From: DATMTS01 sp035564555
GTDB taxonomy: Bacteria; Actinomycetota; Actinomycetes; Actinomycetales; Microbacteriaceae
Direction of reading: 5' to 3'
Assembly: GCA_035564555.1 (NCBI GenBank)
Contig: DATMTS010000062.1
Location: 1 to 63,338 of the forward strand
Length of the DNA stretch: 63,338 nt
Shown here piece after piece: positions 9,574 through 16,907 of the stretch. The notes under the pieces were generated by a model. The model saw only the letters and a program-made list of their open reading frames with translations. It made no database searches and was not told the origin of the DNA. The translations under genes were made by a program, and so were the position numbers. Position 1 is the first letter of the stretch. The number at the start of each line of letters is the position of its first letter.

Positions 9574-10212
9574 ATGAGCGAGTCGGAGAAGATCACGGAG
9601 CCGGAGACGGCCGAATCCCCCGATGGCGAGCAGCAGTCACGAACGCTCGACATGACCTCGCTGAAGGCGCTCGCCCATCCGTTGCGCGTGCAGATTCTCG
9701 ACACCCTCTCGCAGTACGGCGAGTCAACGGCGAGCGGGCTTGCTGAGCGGCTGGGGGAGTCCAGCGGCGCGACGAGCTACCACCTGCGGCAGTTGGCCAG
9801 GCATGGCTTCGTGCGTGAGGTCGCAGGCAAGGGAACCGCGCGGGAGCGCTGGTGGCAGCGCACCCCGGGCGGCATCAGCCTGAACCCGCGTCACGTCTCT
9901 GACACCGTCGCCGGGCGAGCCGCAGCAGATCTGGTCATGCGTCAATGGCAACAGAACAAGGAGAGCCTGGTCACCGACTTCATGATGCGCGGCGTCGACG
10001 TGTTGCCGGCCCGCTGGCTGGATGCCGCGATCACTTCGTCCGCGAACGCGCGGCTCACGACAGAGCAGCTCGAGGAATTGACCACGGACATCAGCCGGCG
10101 CATCACGGATTTCGTCGACGAGCACCGCGGCAAGAACCCGCCCGGCTCACGCCCCGTGCAGATCCAATTCAACGCATTCCCCCTCATCGATGGAGAGGAG
10201 ACCCCGTCATGA
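9574..10212 (+). CDS. ArsR/HTH_20-type winged-helix transcriptional regulator
   Basis: This 212-residue protein has an acidic 25-residue leader, then a winged-helix domain (about 27-100) containing LKALAHPLRVQILDTLSQYG and SSGATSYHLRQLARHGFV, the usual ArsR/HTH_20 signature with recognition helix and wing (GKGTARERWW). No metal-binding ELCVCDL motif is present, so it is not an arsenic-type sensor. The C-terminal part is helical and resembles regulators of the HTH_20 group found widely in actinobacteria. It probably controls its own divergent promoter region. It overlaps the next small gene by ATGA. Confidence 0.88.
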   Translation: MSESEKITEPETAESPDGEQQSRTLDMTSLKALAHPLRVQILDTLSQYGESTASGLAERLGESSGATSYHLRQLARHGFVREVAGKGTARERWWQRTPGGISLNPRHVSDTVAGRAAADLVMRQWQQNKESLVTDFMMRGVDVLPARWLDAAITSSANARLTTEQLEELTTDISRRITDFVDEHRGKNPPGSRPVQIQFNAFPLIDGEETPS

Positions 10213-10409
10213 GCACCATCACCGGCACCACCCGCTCGATCCCGGTCGTCGACCGCGCGGCGATCCGACTCGGCACCGTCCTCGTCGCCTGGGGGCGCGC
10301 CCACGCGGCCCGGCGCTCGAGCAGCGATTCGCTCGAGCGGTATCGCTCCGACTATGAAGAGCGCGCGCGCACCGCTGCCGCGATCGATCAGGCGCACCTG
10401 CTGCCATGA
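10209..10409 (+). CDS. Small 66-residue protein translationally coupled to the regulator
   Basis: The ATG at 10209 overlaps the regulator stop (ATGA) and is preceded by GGAGAGGAG, so translation is very likely coupled. The product has a mid-segment RAAIRLGTVLVAWGR that could be an amphipathic helix, followed by an Arg/Ser-rich charged C-terminus (RRSSSDSLERYRSDYEERAR). There is no clear membrane anchor or cysteine. I do not recognise its function. The coupling suggests that it works with, or modulates, the regulator. Confidence 0.7.
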   Translation: MSTITGTTRSIPVVDRAAIRLGTVLVAWGRAHAARRSSSDSLERYRSDYEERARTAAAIDQAHLLP

Positions 10410-10448
10410 CGACGTGGTTCGGCCGCTGTCGGTCGACCGCGAAAACAG

Positions 10449-10712
10449 TCAGTCTTCGTCGAATTCGTCGGGCACCGGGTTGGACTGCGTGATCGTCGCG
10501 GAGTCCTCGGTCGGGTTGTAGCGGATCACCGTGCCGTCATCGAGTTCGATCACCGGCAGGCGCTCGAGCCAGGTCAGGGTCCAGCGCCAGGTCGATGTGT
10601 CGGAACCCACGGCGGTGAGTTCATCCTCGACGGCCTGAATGGCGGCCGTCACCACCTCGGGCAGCCCATCCGGAACGGCGCCGCCGACCGGCCACCGGGT
10701 GCCGAGTTGCAT
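10449..10712 (-). CDS. Small acidic protein of unknown function
   Basis: This 87-residue protein begins MQLGTRWPVGG and contains WRWTLTWLERLPVIELDDG and an acidic C-terminus ending PDEFDED. No family is recognised; it appears to be a compact cytoplasmic alpha/beta protein. Its ATG overlaps the stop of the upstream acetyltransferase by one base (TGATG on the minus strand), so the two are in one operon. It converges with the 66-residue gene, with a 39-base gap and no strong terminator. Confidence 0.65.
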   Translation of the reverse strand: MQLGTRWPVGGAVPDGLPEVVTAAIQAVEDELTAVGSDTSTWRWTLTWLERLPVIELDDGTVIRYNPTEDSATITQSNPVPDEFDED

Positions 10713-11173
10713 CAGGCCTCCGCGGGCACGAGGACCCGCTCGTAGACGATGAGATCACTGGCCGCGGCGACCTCGTCGTACAGGGCGCGAGCGTCGGCAT
10801 CGGTCGGCGCACTGATCCAACGCACCGTGTCGCAGCGCTGTTGCCCGGCCGCCTCGACGACGGCGTCGATCAGGGCCCGGCCGACGCCGTGGCGCCGAGC
10901 GTCCTCCTGCACGAAAACGTCGTCGATGAACATGCCGTAGGTCGACTGCAGCGGCCGGGGAAAGGTGTGGAAATGCACCAGCCCCACGAGGTCGCCGTTG
11001 TCGTCGACCGCGATCAGCGCGTTCTCGGTGTGCGCGGCGTCCGTCAACCAGGTCCACAGGCGCAACGCCTTCTCATCGGTCAACGCCACCTGGTAGGTCT
11101 GCGCGTAGCCCTCGTACAAGCCGAGCCAGGCGAAGAAATCACCCTCGTTCGGTGTGCGGATACTGATCGACAT
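10712..11173 (-). CDS. GNAT-family N-acetyltransferase
   Basis: This 153-residue protein has the GNAT fold. Beta-4 is FIDDVFVQEDARRHGVGRALIDAV around residues 83-106, where R-x-x-G-V-G-R-A forms the acetyl-CoA pyrophosphate loop, followed by WISAPTDADARALYDEV. The N-terminal SISIRTPNEGDFFAWLGLYEGY is typical of the family. The acceptor substrate cannot be inferred. The ATG at 11173 is preceded on its strand by GGGGAGGC. It is the first gene of a two-gene unit with the 87-residue protein. Confidence 0.9.
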   Translation of the reverse strand: MSISIRTPNEGDFFAWLGLYEGYAQTYQVALTDEKALRLWTWLTDAAHTENALIAVDDNGDLVGLVHFHTFPRPLQSTYGMFIDDVFVQEDARRHGVGRALIDAVVEAAGQQRCDTVRWISAPTDADARALYDEVAAASDLIVYERVLVPAEA

Positions 11174-11271
11174 CGCTGCCTCCCCAAGCCCGTCCCCGCG
11201 GCAGGCTCATCGTGTGTTACCGGTTCAACCGTAGCGGTTCGCTTGGCAGAATGATGCGTCCACCGGCTCGC

Positions 11272-11286
11272 GCCGCCAGCGGCGGC
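11272..11286 (-). terminator. Possible short hairpin after valS
   Basis: GCCGCC and GGCGGC form a 6-bp stem with a 3-base loop 4 bases past the valS stop. No U-run is seen, so this is a weak candidate. Confidence 0.3.
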
Positions 11287-11290
11287 CCGG

Positions 11291-13921
11291 TCAGGAAGCC
11301 AGCTCTATGTCGGTCACGTCGATCTGCTCGCCCGGCACGAACTCGATCCGCGCGATGCGTCCCACCGCGCACAGGTCGTCCTCAACGGCTCGCAGCGCAT
11401 CCAACTGCTCGGCCGTTCCGCTCACTCTCGCGTGGGCGACCGGGGTCTTCTGCGAGGCCTTCGCCGAGGTCTTGGCACCGCGGATGCCGGTCAGGGCGGC
11501 GCTTGCGGCGTCGAGGACGCGACCGTCTCCGAGCTCGCCGAGCTCGGAGACCTGCGGCCACGCGGCACGGTGCACCGAGCCGGCGTTGAACCACGACCAG
11601 GCCTCCTCGGTGGCGAACGGCTGCACCGGAGCGAAGAGCCGCAGGAAGGTGGAGAGAGCCAGGCGCAGGGCGACAACGGCCGAGCGGGACGCGGCGGCAT
11701 CCTCGATCTGCTCGGACTGTCCGTAGGCGCGCTCCTTCACCAGTTCGAGGTAGTCGTCGCAGAAGGTCCAGAAGAACCCCTCTGCGATCTCCAGAGCTCT
11801 GGCGTGGTCGTACGCATCCAACGCGGTCGTCGCGTCGGCGACGACCTCTGCCAGCCGGCTGAGCATCGCGCGGTCGACCGATTCGGTGACCTCGGCATCG
11901 CCACCCGGCTGCGGGAAGCCGAGGATGAACTTCGCCGCATTCAGCAGCTTGATCGCGAGCCGACGGCCGATCTTGATCTGCGTCGGGTTCTGCGCATCGA
12001 ACGCGGCGTCCGTGCCCAGCCGGCTGGATGCCGCCCAGTACCGCACTGCGTCGGAGCCATGCTGCTCCAGGATGTCCGACGGTGTGACGACGTTGCCCTT
12101 CGACTTCGACATCTTCTTGCGATCCGGGTCGACGATGAAGCCGGAGATCGCGGCGTGCGTCCAGGGCGCCACGCCGTGCTCCAACTGCGAGCGCAGGACG
12201 GTCGAGAACAACCAGGTGCGGATGATGTCCTGGGCCTGCGGACGCAGATCGAACGGAAAGACGGCGGCGAACAGTTCCGGGTCGCGTTGCCACCCGGAGG
12301 CCAGCTGCGGTGTCAACGACGACGTCATCCAGGTGTCCATGATGTCGTGTTCGCCGACGAACCCGCCTGGCGTGCCGCGCTGCTCTTCGACGTACCCGGG
12401 GGGCACGTCCGAGGACGGGTCGACGGGCAGCTGGTCTCGGGTGGGCAGCAGCGGCCGTTCGAAGCGCGTCTCGCCGTGCTCGTCGACCGGGTACCAGACC
12501 GGGATGGGCACACCGAAGAAGCGTTGCCGTGAGATCAGCCAATCGCCGGAGAGACCGCCGACCCAGTTCTCGTATCGCACCCGCATGAAGTCCGGATGCC
12601 AGTCGATGGCGCGTCCGAGCTCGACGAGGCGGTCGGCCAGCGCCTGATCGCGGCCGCCGTTGCGCACGTACCACTGCCGCGTCGAGACGATCTCCAGGGG
12701 CTTCTCACCCTTCTCGAAGAACTTCACCGGGTGCACGATCGGCTTCGGGTCGCCGATCAGGTCGCCGGATGTACGGAGCAACTCGACGACCGCCTGCTTG
12801 GCGGAGAACACGGTCTTGCCGGCGAGCTGGGCGAAGGCTTCCCGCCCGGAGGGCGAGGTGATCGCATCCGGCGCCTCGGCCAGGATCCGGCCGTCGAATC
12901 CGATGATGCCCCGGTTCGGCAGATCCAGTTCACGCCACCACGTGACGTCCGTGATGTCGCCGAAGGTGCAGATCATCGCGATGCCCGTTCCCTTGTCGGG
13001 CTGGGCCAGATGATGCGCCAGCACCGGCACCTCGACGTCGAAGACGGGCGTGCGCACGGTGGTGCCGAACAGGTGCCGGTAGCGTTCGTCGGAGGGATGC
13101 GCGACGAGCGCGACGCAGGCCGGCAGAAGCTCGGGCCGTGTCGTGTCGATCTCCAACAAGACCTCGGGCGCATGGAACGTGATGCGGTGATAGGCGCTCG
13201 GCTGGTCCCGGTCTTCGAGTTCGGCCTGTGCGACGGCGCTGCGGAAGGTGACATCCCACAGTGTGGGGGCCATCGCCTGGTATGCCTCGCCGCGTTCGAC
13301 GTTGTTCAGGAACGCGAACTGCGACGTGAACAGGGCCTCCCGGCCGATCGTGCGGTACGTCTGGGTCCAGTCGACGGACAACCCCAGCGAACGCCAGAGC
13401 GCCTCGAACTGCTTCTCGTCTTCGACGGTGAGGCGTTCGCAGAGCTCGATGAAGTTGCGACGCGAGATCGGCTGCTGATCCGCAGCCTTGCCGCTCTTGT
13501 TGTCGCCGCCCTCGTACGGCGGGGCGAAGTGCGGGTCGTAGGGCAACGAGGGATCGCAGCGCACTCCGTAGTAGTTCTGCACCCGGCGCTCGGTCGGCAG
13601 ACCGTTGTCATCCCAGCCCATCGGGTAGAACACGTGCTTGCCGCGCATCCGCTGGTAGCGGGCGATGATGTCGGTGTGCGTGTAGCTGAACACGTGGCCG
13701 ATGTGCAGCGAACCGGAGGCGGTCGGCGGCGGGGTGTCGATCGCGTAGATGCAGCTGCGGTCTCCGGCGGCCAGGGCTGCCGGACGATCGAACAGGTAGG
13801 TGCCCTCGGCCTGCCAGTGCGGACCCCAGCGTTGCTCGAGTCCCTCGAGAGCCGGTTTGTCGGGAACTGCGGTGGATCGGTGCCGAGGGGAACGGGTCGA
13901 TTCGGGCTGCGCGTCGCTCAT
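11291..13921 (-). CDS. valS: Valyl-tRNA synthetase
   Basis: This 876-residue class Ia synthetase charges tRNA-Val. HIGH is at residues 73-76 (SGSLHIGHVF) and KMSKS near residue 603 (DRKKMSKSKGN), with the CP1 editing domain between them and an anticodon-binding domain after them. At 876 residues it is shorter than the roughly 950-residue E. coli enzyme and ends in EQIDVTDIELAS, so the long C-terminal coiled coil of that enzyme appears absent or reduced, as in the archaeal/actinobacterial-like form. No T-box is seen upstream. A long palindrome separates it from the transporter gene upstream. Confidence 0.97.
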   Translation of the reverse strand: MSDAQPESTRSPRHRSTAVPDKPALEGLEQRWGPHWQAEGTYLFDRPAALAAGDRSCIYAIDTPPPTASGSLHIGHVFSYTHTDIIARYQRMRGKHVFYPMGWDDNGLPTERRVQNYYGVRCDPSLPYDPHFAPPYEGGDNKSGKAADQQPISRRNFIELCERLTVEDEKQFEALWRSLGLSVDWTQTYRTIGREALFTSQFAFLNNVERGEAYQAMAPTLWDVTFRSAVAQAELEDRDQPSAYHRITFHAPEVLLEIDTTRPELLPACVALVAHPSDERYRHLFGTTVRTPVFDVEVPVLAHHLAQPDKGTGIAMICTFGDITDVTWWRELDLPNRGIIGFDGRILAEAPDAITSPSGREAFAQLAGKTVFSAKQAVVELLRTSGDLIGDPKPIVHPVKFFEKGEKPLEIVSTRQWYVRNGGRDQALADRLVELGRAIDWHPDFMRVRYENWVGGLSGDWLISRQRFFGVPIPVWYPVDEHGETRFERPLLPTRDQLPVDPSSDVPPGYVEEQRGTPGGFVGEHDIMDTWMTSSLTPQLASGWQRDPELFAAVFPFDLRPQAQDIIRTWLFSTVLRSQLEHGVAPWTHAAISGFIVDPDRKKMSKSKGNVVTPSDILEQHGSDAVRYWAASSRLGTDAAFDAQNPTQIKIGRRLAIKLLNAAKFILGFPQPGGDAEVTESVDRAMLSRLAEVVADATTALDAYDHARALEIAEGFFWTFCDDYLELVKERAYGQSEQIEDAAASRSAVVALRLALSTFLRLFAPVQPFATEEAWSWFNAGSVHRAAWPQVSELGELGDGRVLDAASAALTGIRGAKTSAKASQKTPVAHARVSGTAEQLDALRAVEDDLCAVGRIARIEFVPGEQIDVTDIELAS

Positions 13922-14007
13922 GGCGGTAACCGGCTTTCGCTATGTACGGCACCGTGTCAACTGGTGCCTGAGTGTCAGATCGCATCCATCGTACCCAACC
14001 GCCTCAA

Positions 14008-14071
14008 CCGAACCGCCTTCGTCCATCCGAACCAGGAATATTCCCGGTTCCGATGGACAAAGGCGGTTCGG
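14008..14071. repeat. 64-bp near-perfect palindrome, probable terminator
   Basis: Bases 14008-14039 pair with 14040-14071 at 29 of 32 positions, centred on GGAATATTCC (14035-14044). The arms carry AACCGCC-TT and GTCCATC on one side and GATGGAC and AAGGCGGTT on the other. It lies between the stop of the MHS transporter (14129) and the start of valS (13921), so it can terminate the former. The stem is far longer than an ordinary terminator, and the perfect 10-bp centre leaves almost no loop. A repeated palindromic element is the alternative. Confidence 0.85.
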
Positions 14072-14128
14072 TCGGTCCAGGCGGACCGGTCAGGCGAGCG
14101 AGGCAGGCGAGCAGGGCACGCGAGCGGG

Positions 14129-15490
14129 TCAGGCGACCGGGGCGAGCACGTCCGCGGCGTCGGCATCCACTTCGTCGCGCACCCGTGCGATCCGCACGGC
14201 CGTGACCGCGCAGACGAGGGTGATCACCGAGAGCAGGCCGAGTACGACGCCCGGATGCCACCACGCGGCGTGGGTCGCTCCGGCCAGGGCCTCGGTGGCG
14301 AACGGGATCAGGCCGGAAATCGCCGCGGCGATTCCGTAGGCGATCGACAGTGCGCTGTAGCGGATCGACTGTCCGAAGATGTCGGCCATCAGCCCGCCCA
14401 GTCCGGCCCAGCTGAGGGTCGGGAAGATGCCGCCGACGACCATGGTTCCGACCAGGATCGGGAACGTCGCGAACTGCAACAGGAAGTACATCGGGAAGGC
14501 GATCAGCAACGTCGAGAGGGCGCCGATCCACACGACCCGTGCCGATCCGATCCGGGTGGCGAGCAGGCCGAACAGCGGAATGGTGATCAATTGCAGCAGA
14601 CTGCCGATCAGAGTGGCCACGAACAGGTCCGGGTACGAGAACTTGAGCACGGCGACGCCGTAGTTCATCGTGTACGTGTTCATCAGAGAGTACGAGCCGA
14701 TACCGAGCAGCGCGGCGCCGATCGCGACGACCAGCGCCACCGGCTGTCGGCGGAAGACGTCGACCACCGGCAGCCGCCGCAGCTTACGATCGCCGGCGAG
14801 CCGGGCGAACACCGGCGTCTCGTCGATGGTCAGCCGCAGGTACAGCGAGACCGCCAGCAGCGGGAAGGCGAGGAGGAACGGCAGGCGCCAGCCCCAGGCG
14901 GCCAGATCCGCCGGGCTCAGCGTGACGCTGAGCAACAGGTAGAGCGCACCCGTGATGATCGTGCCGATCGGCGAGCCGAGCTGGGGGAGGGCAGCGTAGA
15001 AGCCGCGCCGCTTCGGCACACTGTGCTCGACGCCGACCAGGATGGAGCCGCCCCACTCGCCGCCCAGCGAAAGGCCTTGCACGACGCGCAGCAGCACCAG
15101 CACGATCGGCGCGGCGACACCGATCTGGCCGTATCCCGGCAGCACGCCGATCAGGCCGGTCGAGACGCCCATGATCGAGACCGTGACGATCAGGGTGCGT
15201 TTTCGCCCGATCCGGTCGCCCAGGTGCCCGAACACGAGGGCACCGAGCGGTCGCACGATGAACGAGACGGCGATCACGGCGAACGCCGACAGCGTTCCGG
15301 CCACGCGGTCCTGCTGCGGAAAGAACACGCTGGCGCTGAAGATGGCGCTGAAGTAGGCGAAGACGTAGAAGTCGTACGACTCCAGCGACGTGCCCACCAG
15401 CGAGGCGAGCGTCACGCGGGTCGCGGTGCGGTTGGCGCGCGCGGCGGCGTCGAGGTTCGAGACGGCATCTGATTCGGTTGTGTCGGTCAC
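14129..15490 (-). CDS. MFS transporter, metabolite:H+ symporter (MHS) type
   Basis: This protein of about 453 residues has 12 predicted membrane segments and MHS-subfamily marks: LVGTSLESYDFYVFAYFSA in segment 1, FGHLGDRIGRKRTL in loop 2-3, and RVVQGLSLGGEWGG in segment 4. Relatives carry shikimate, proline/betaine, alpha-ketoglutarate or other carboxylates with protons. I prefer the GTG at 15490, placed about 11 bases after GAGAAG on its strand; a TTG at 15499 is a longer alternative. The substrate is unknown, and neighbouring genes give no hint. Confidence 0.9.
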   Translation of the reverse strand: MTDTTESDAVSNLDAAARANRTATRVTLASLVGTSLESYDFYVFAYFSAIFSASVFFPQQDRVAGTLSAFAVIAVSFIVRPLGALVFGHLGDRIGRKRTLIVTVSIMGVSTGLIGVLPGYGQIGVAAPIVLVLLRVVQGLSLGGEWGGSILVGVEHSVPKRRGFYAALPQLGSPIGTIITGALYLLLSVTLSPADLAAWGWRLPFLLAFPLLAVSLYLRLTIDETPVFARLAGDRKLRRLPVVDVFRRQPVALVVAIGAALLGIGSYSLMNTYTMNYGVAVLKFSYPDLFVATLIGSLLQLITIPLFGLLATRIGSARVVWIGALSTLLIAFPMYFLLQFATFPILVGTMVVGGIFPTLSWAGLGGLMADIFGQSIRYSALSIAYGIAAAISGLIPFATEALAGATHAAWWHPGVVLGLLSVITLVCAVTAVRIARVRDEVDADAADVLAPVA

Positions 15491-15569
15491 GAACGTCAAG
15501 TCTTCTCGTCCGGGTGGCTGCGCGGGCGTATGTTACGTCCAGCGTTGCGGCGCGAAGGTTGTGGAGTTC

Positions 15570-15604
15570 GTCGCTGCCGCAGCGACCGCCGTGCGCTCGG
15601 CGGT
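15570..15604 (-). terminator. Adjacent small hairpins after the cation transporter
   Basis: Two adjacent stems follow the stop at 15607: ACCGCC/GGCGGT around 8 bases (15585-15604) and GTCGCT/AGCGAC around 5 bases (15570-15586). They share two bases, so only one can form fully. This is a candidate terminator only. Confidence 0.35.
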
Positions 15605-15606
15605 GC

Positions 15607-16566
15607 TCAGTCCCGGTCGGGTGCCGGCACGAGGGCGGGGTCCTGCGGCAGCGAGGGTGTGAGCACGGCCTCGGCGATCGACGGGTTCGTGTCGAGATCG
15701 TGCTCGATGGTGCGCAGCATCTGCGCCACCGAACTCTCCACCGCGTTGCCGATCAGGTCTACCGCCGCGACGAGGAACAGACGCGAGGGGCCGACGAATT
15801 CGATGTGCAGATACGTCACGCGCTCGATGTCGTCACGCTGCAGCAGGGTGCGCAGCACGGCATCCCGCATCTGCGTGTCCACGGCCTGACCGACCAGGAA
15901 CCGGCGATTGCGATCCATCAGGACGAGCGCCACGACTCCCAGCAGCACTCCGATCAGGATCGAGCCGATCGAGTCGTAGACCGGTGAACCGGTCAGCTCG
16001 TGCAAGAGGATGCCGCCGAAGGCGATCGTGAGGCCGACCAGAGCGGCCGCATCTTCGGCGAACACGGCGCGCAGCGTCGGGTTCGAGCTCCGCAGCACGT
16101 GTTCGAGGGTGTTCTTGCCCCGGCGCGTCGCGACGCGCCGCGCCTGCCGGAACGCCTGAGTGAACGAGATGCCCTCCAGCACGGCCGAGACGGCGAGCAC
16201 GACGTATGCGATGGCAAAGTCGCCCGCCGACTCGGGCGTGATCAGTTCCTGCACGCCGTGCATGATCGAGACGGCAGCGCCCACGCCGAACAGGCCGAAA
16301 GCGGCGAACATCGACCAGACGTAGGCCTCGCGTCCGTATCCGAGTGGATGCGCGGGGTCTCGAGAGCGGGAGGAGCGTCGCTCGGCCACGAGTAGGAAGA
16401 TCTCGTTCGCGGCATCCGCCCACGAGTGCGCCGCCTCGGCGACCATGGACGCGGAGCCCGTGATGACCGCGGCGACGGTCTTGGCGATCGCGATCAAGGC
16501 ATTGGCGGCGAGCGCGATGACGACGGTGAGTACGCTCTGCTGCTTGTCGTTCGGCTGGGCGGACAT
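15607..16566 (-). CDS. Cation diffusion facilitator family transporter, ZnT9-like
   Basis: This 319-residue protein has six membrane segments. The first metal-site motif is in AEAAHSWADAANE (segment 2), and segment 5 carries FAEDAAALVGL, so an E-D pair replaces the usual H-x-x-x-D. This ED form together with the DPAHPLGYGREAYVWS loop matches the ZnT9-like branch of CDF proteins rather than FieF/ZitB. Substrate specificity of that branch is not settled. The ATG at 16566 is preceded by a CAGACT box seven bases upstream, suggesting a leaderless mRNA divergent from the ileS T-box. The longer upstream open frame crosses the T-box and is not coding. Confidence 0.9.
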   Translation of the reverse strand: MSAQPNDKQQSVLTVVIALAANALIAIAKTVAAVITGSASMVAEAAHSWADAANEIFLLVAERRSSRSRDPAHPLGYGREAYVWSMFAAFGLFGVGAAVSIMHGVQELITPESAGDFAIAYVVLAVSAVLEGISFTQAFRQARRVATRRGKNTLEHVLRSSNPTLRAVFAEDAAALVGLTIAFGGILLHELTGSPVYDSIGSILIGVLLGVVALVLMDRNRRFLVGQAVDTQMRDAVLRTLLQRDDIERVTYLHIEFVGPSRLFLVAAVDLIGNAVESSVAQMLRTIEHDLDTNPSIAEAVLTPSLPQDPALVPAPDRD

Positions 16567-16602
16567 GGATTTCAGTCTGGCACCAGGAGTGCGTGCCGGC
16601 TG

Positions 16603-16608
16603 TAGACT
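16603..16608 (+). promoter_or_regulatory. Predicted -10 box of the ileS T-box transcript
   Basis: TAGACT matches the actinobacterial -10 consensus. A weak CTGGCA lies 19 bases upstream. Transcription would begin near 16615, just before the T-box stem I. Confidence 0.55.
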
Positions 16609-16614
16609 TGACGG

Positions 16615-16905
16615 CATCGACTGCGATCCGGCATCACCGGGGAGTCTTCGGAAGAACCACGAACTCGCGCGAGCCGTGAGGGCGTTCAGTAGAACCGAAC
16701 GGGTGCGGCCCGTCACAGCCGGAATGAGCGGTCGCGGATTGCCTGCGGTCTCTGAAGTTCTCCGGTCTCTGAGCGTGCGAAGGGTCCGAAGGGTTCGAAG
16801 GCCCGAAGCGCACGCGGCAAGCGGGGTGGTACCGCGGTGCCCGGACGAGGTTCGGGCGGCGTCCTCGTGCAGAGACATCGTGCTGCAGGAGAATGCAGGG
16901 GAGAA
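16615..16905 (+). promoter_or_regulatory. T-box riboswitch controlling ileS translation
   Basis: The leader contains the T-box core GGGTGGTACCGCG (16824-16836), in which TGGT (16827-16830) can pair with the ACCA end of uncharged tRNA-Ile. An ATC isoleucine specifier (16633-16635) sits in the 5-base loop of CCGG-CATCA-CCGG, the ultrashort stem I known from actinobacterial ileS leaders. A GTGCG...CGCAC stem with four CGAAG copies (16777-16813) lies between. The absence of a clear U-run and the location of the last helices next to GGGGAG and the ATG favour control of ribosome access rather than of termination. Confidence 0.92.
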
Positions 16906-16907
16906 GC

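Noticed and set aside
12596..15472. A 958-codon open frame on the plus strand opposite valS and the MHS transporter gene.
   Set aside because: It is a complement shadow of two well-identified genes in very GC-rich DNA; composition is Arg/Gln/Asp/Gly-rich low complexity with no recognisable domain.
15607..16878. A longer 423-residue start for the cation transporter.
   Set aside because: The extra N-terminus is antisense to the T-box leader and lacks transporter character; the internal ATG at 16566 gives a normal CDF protein.
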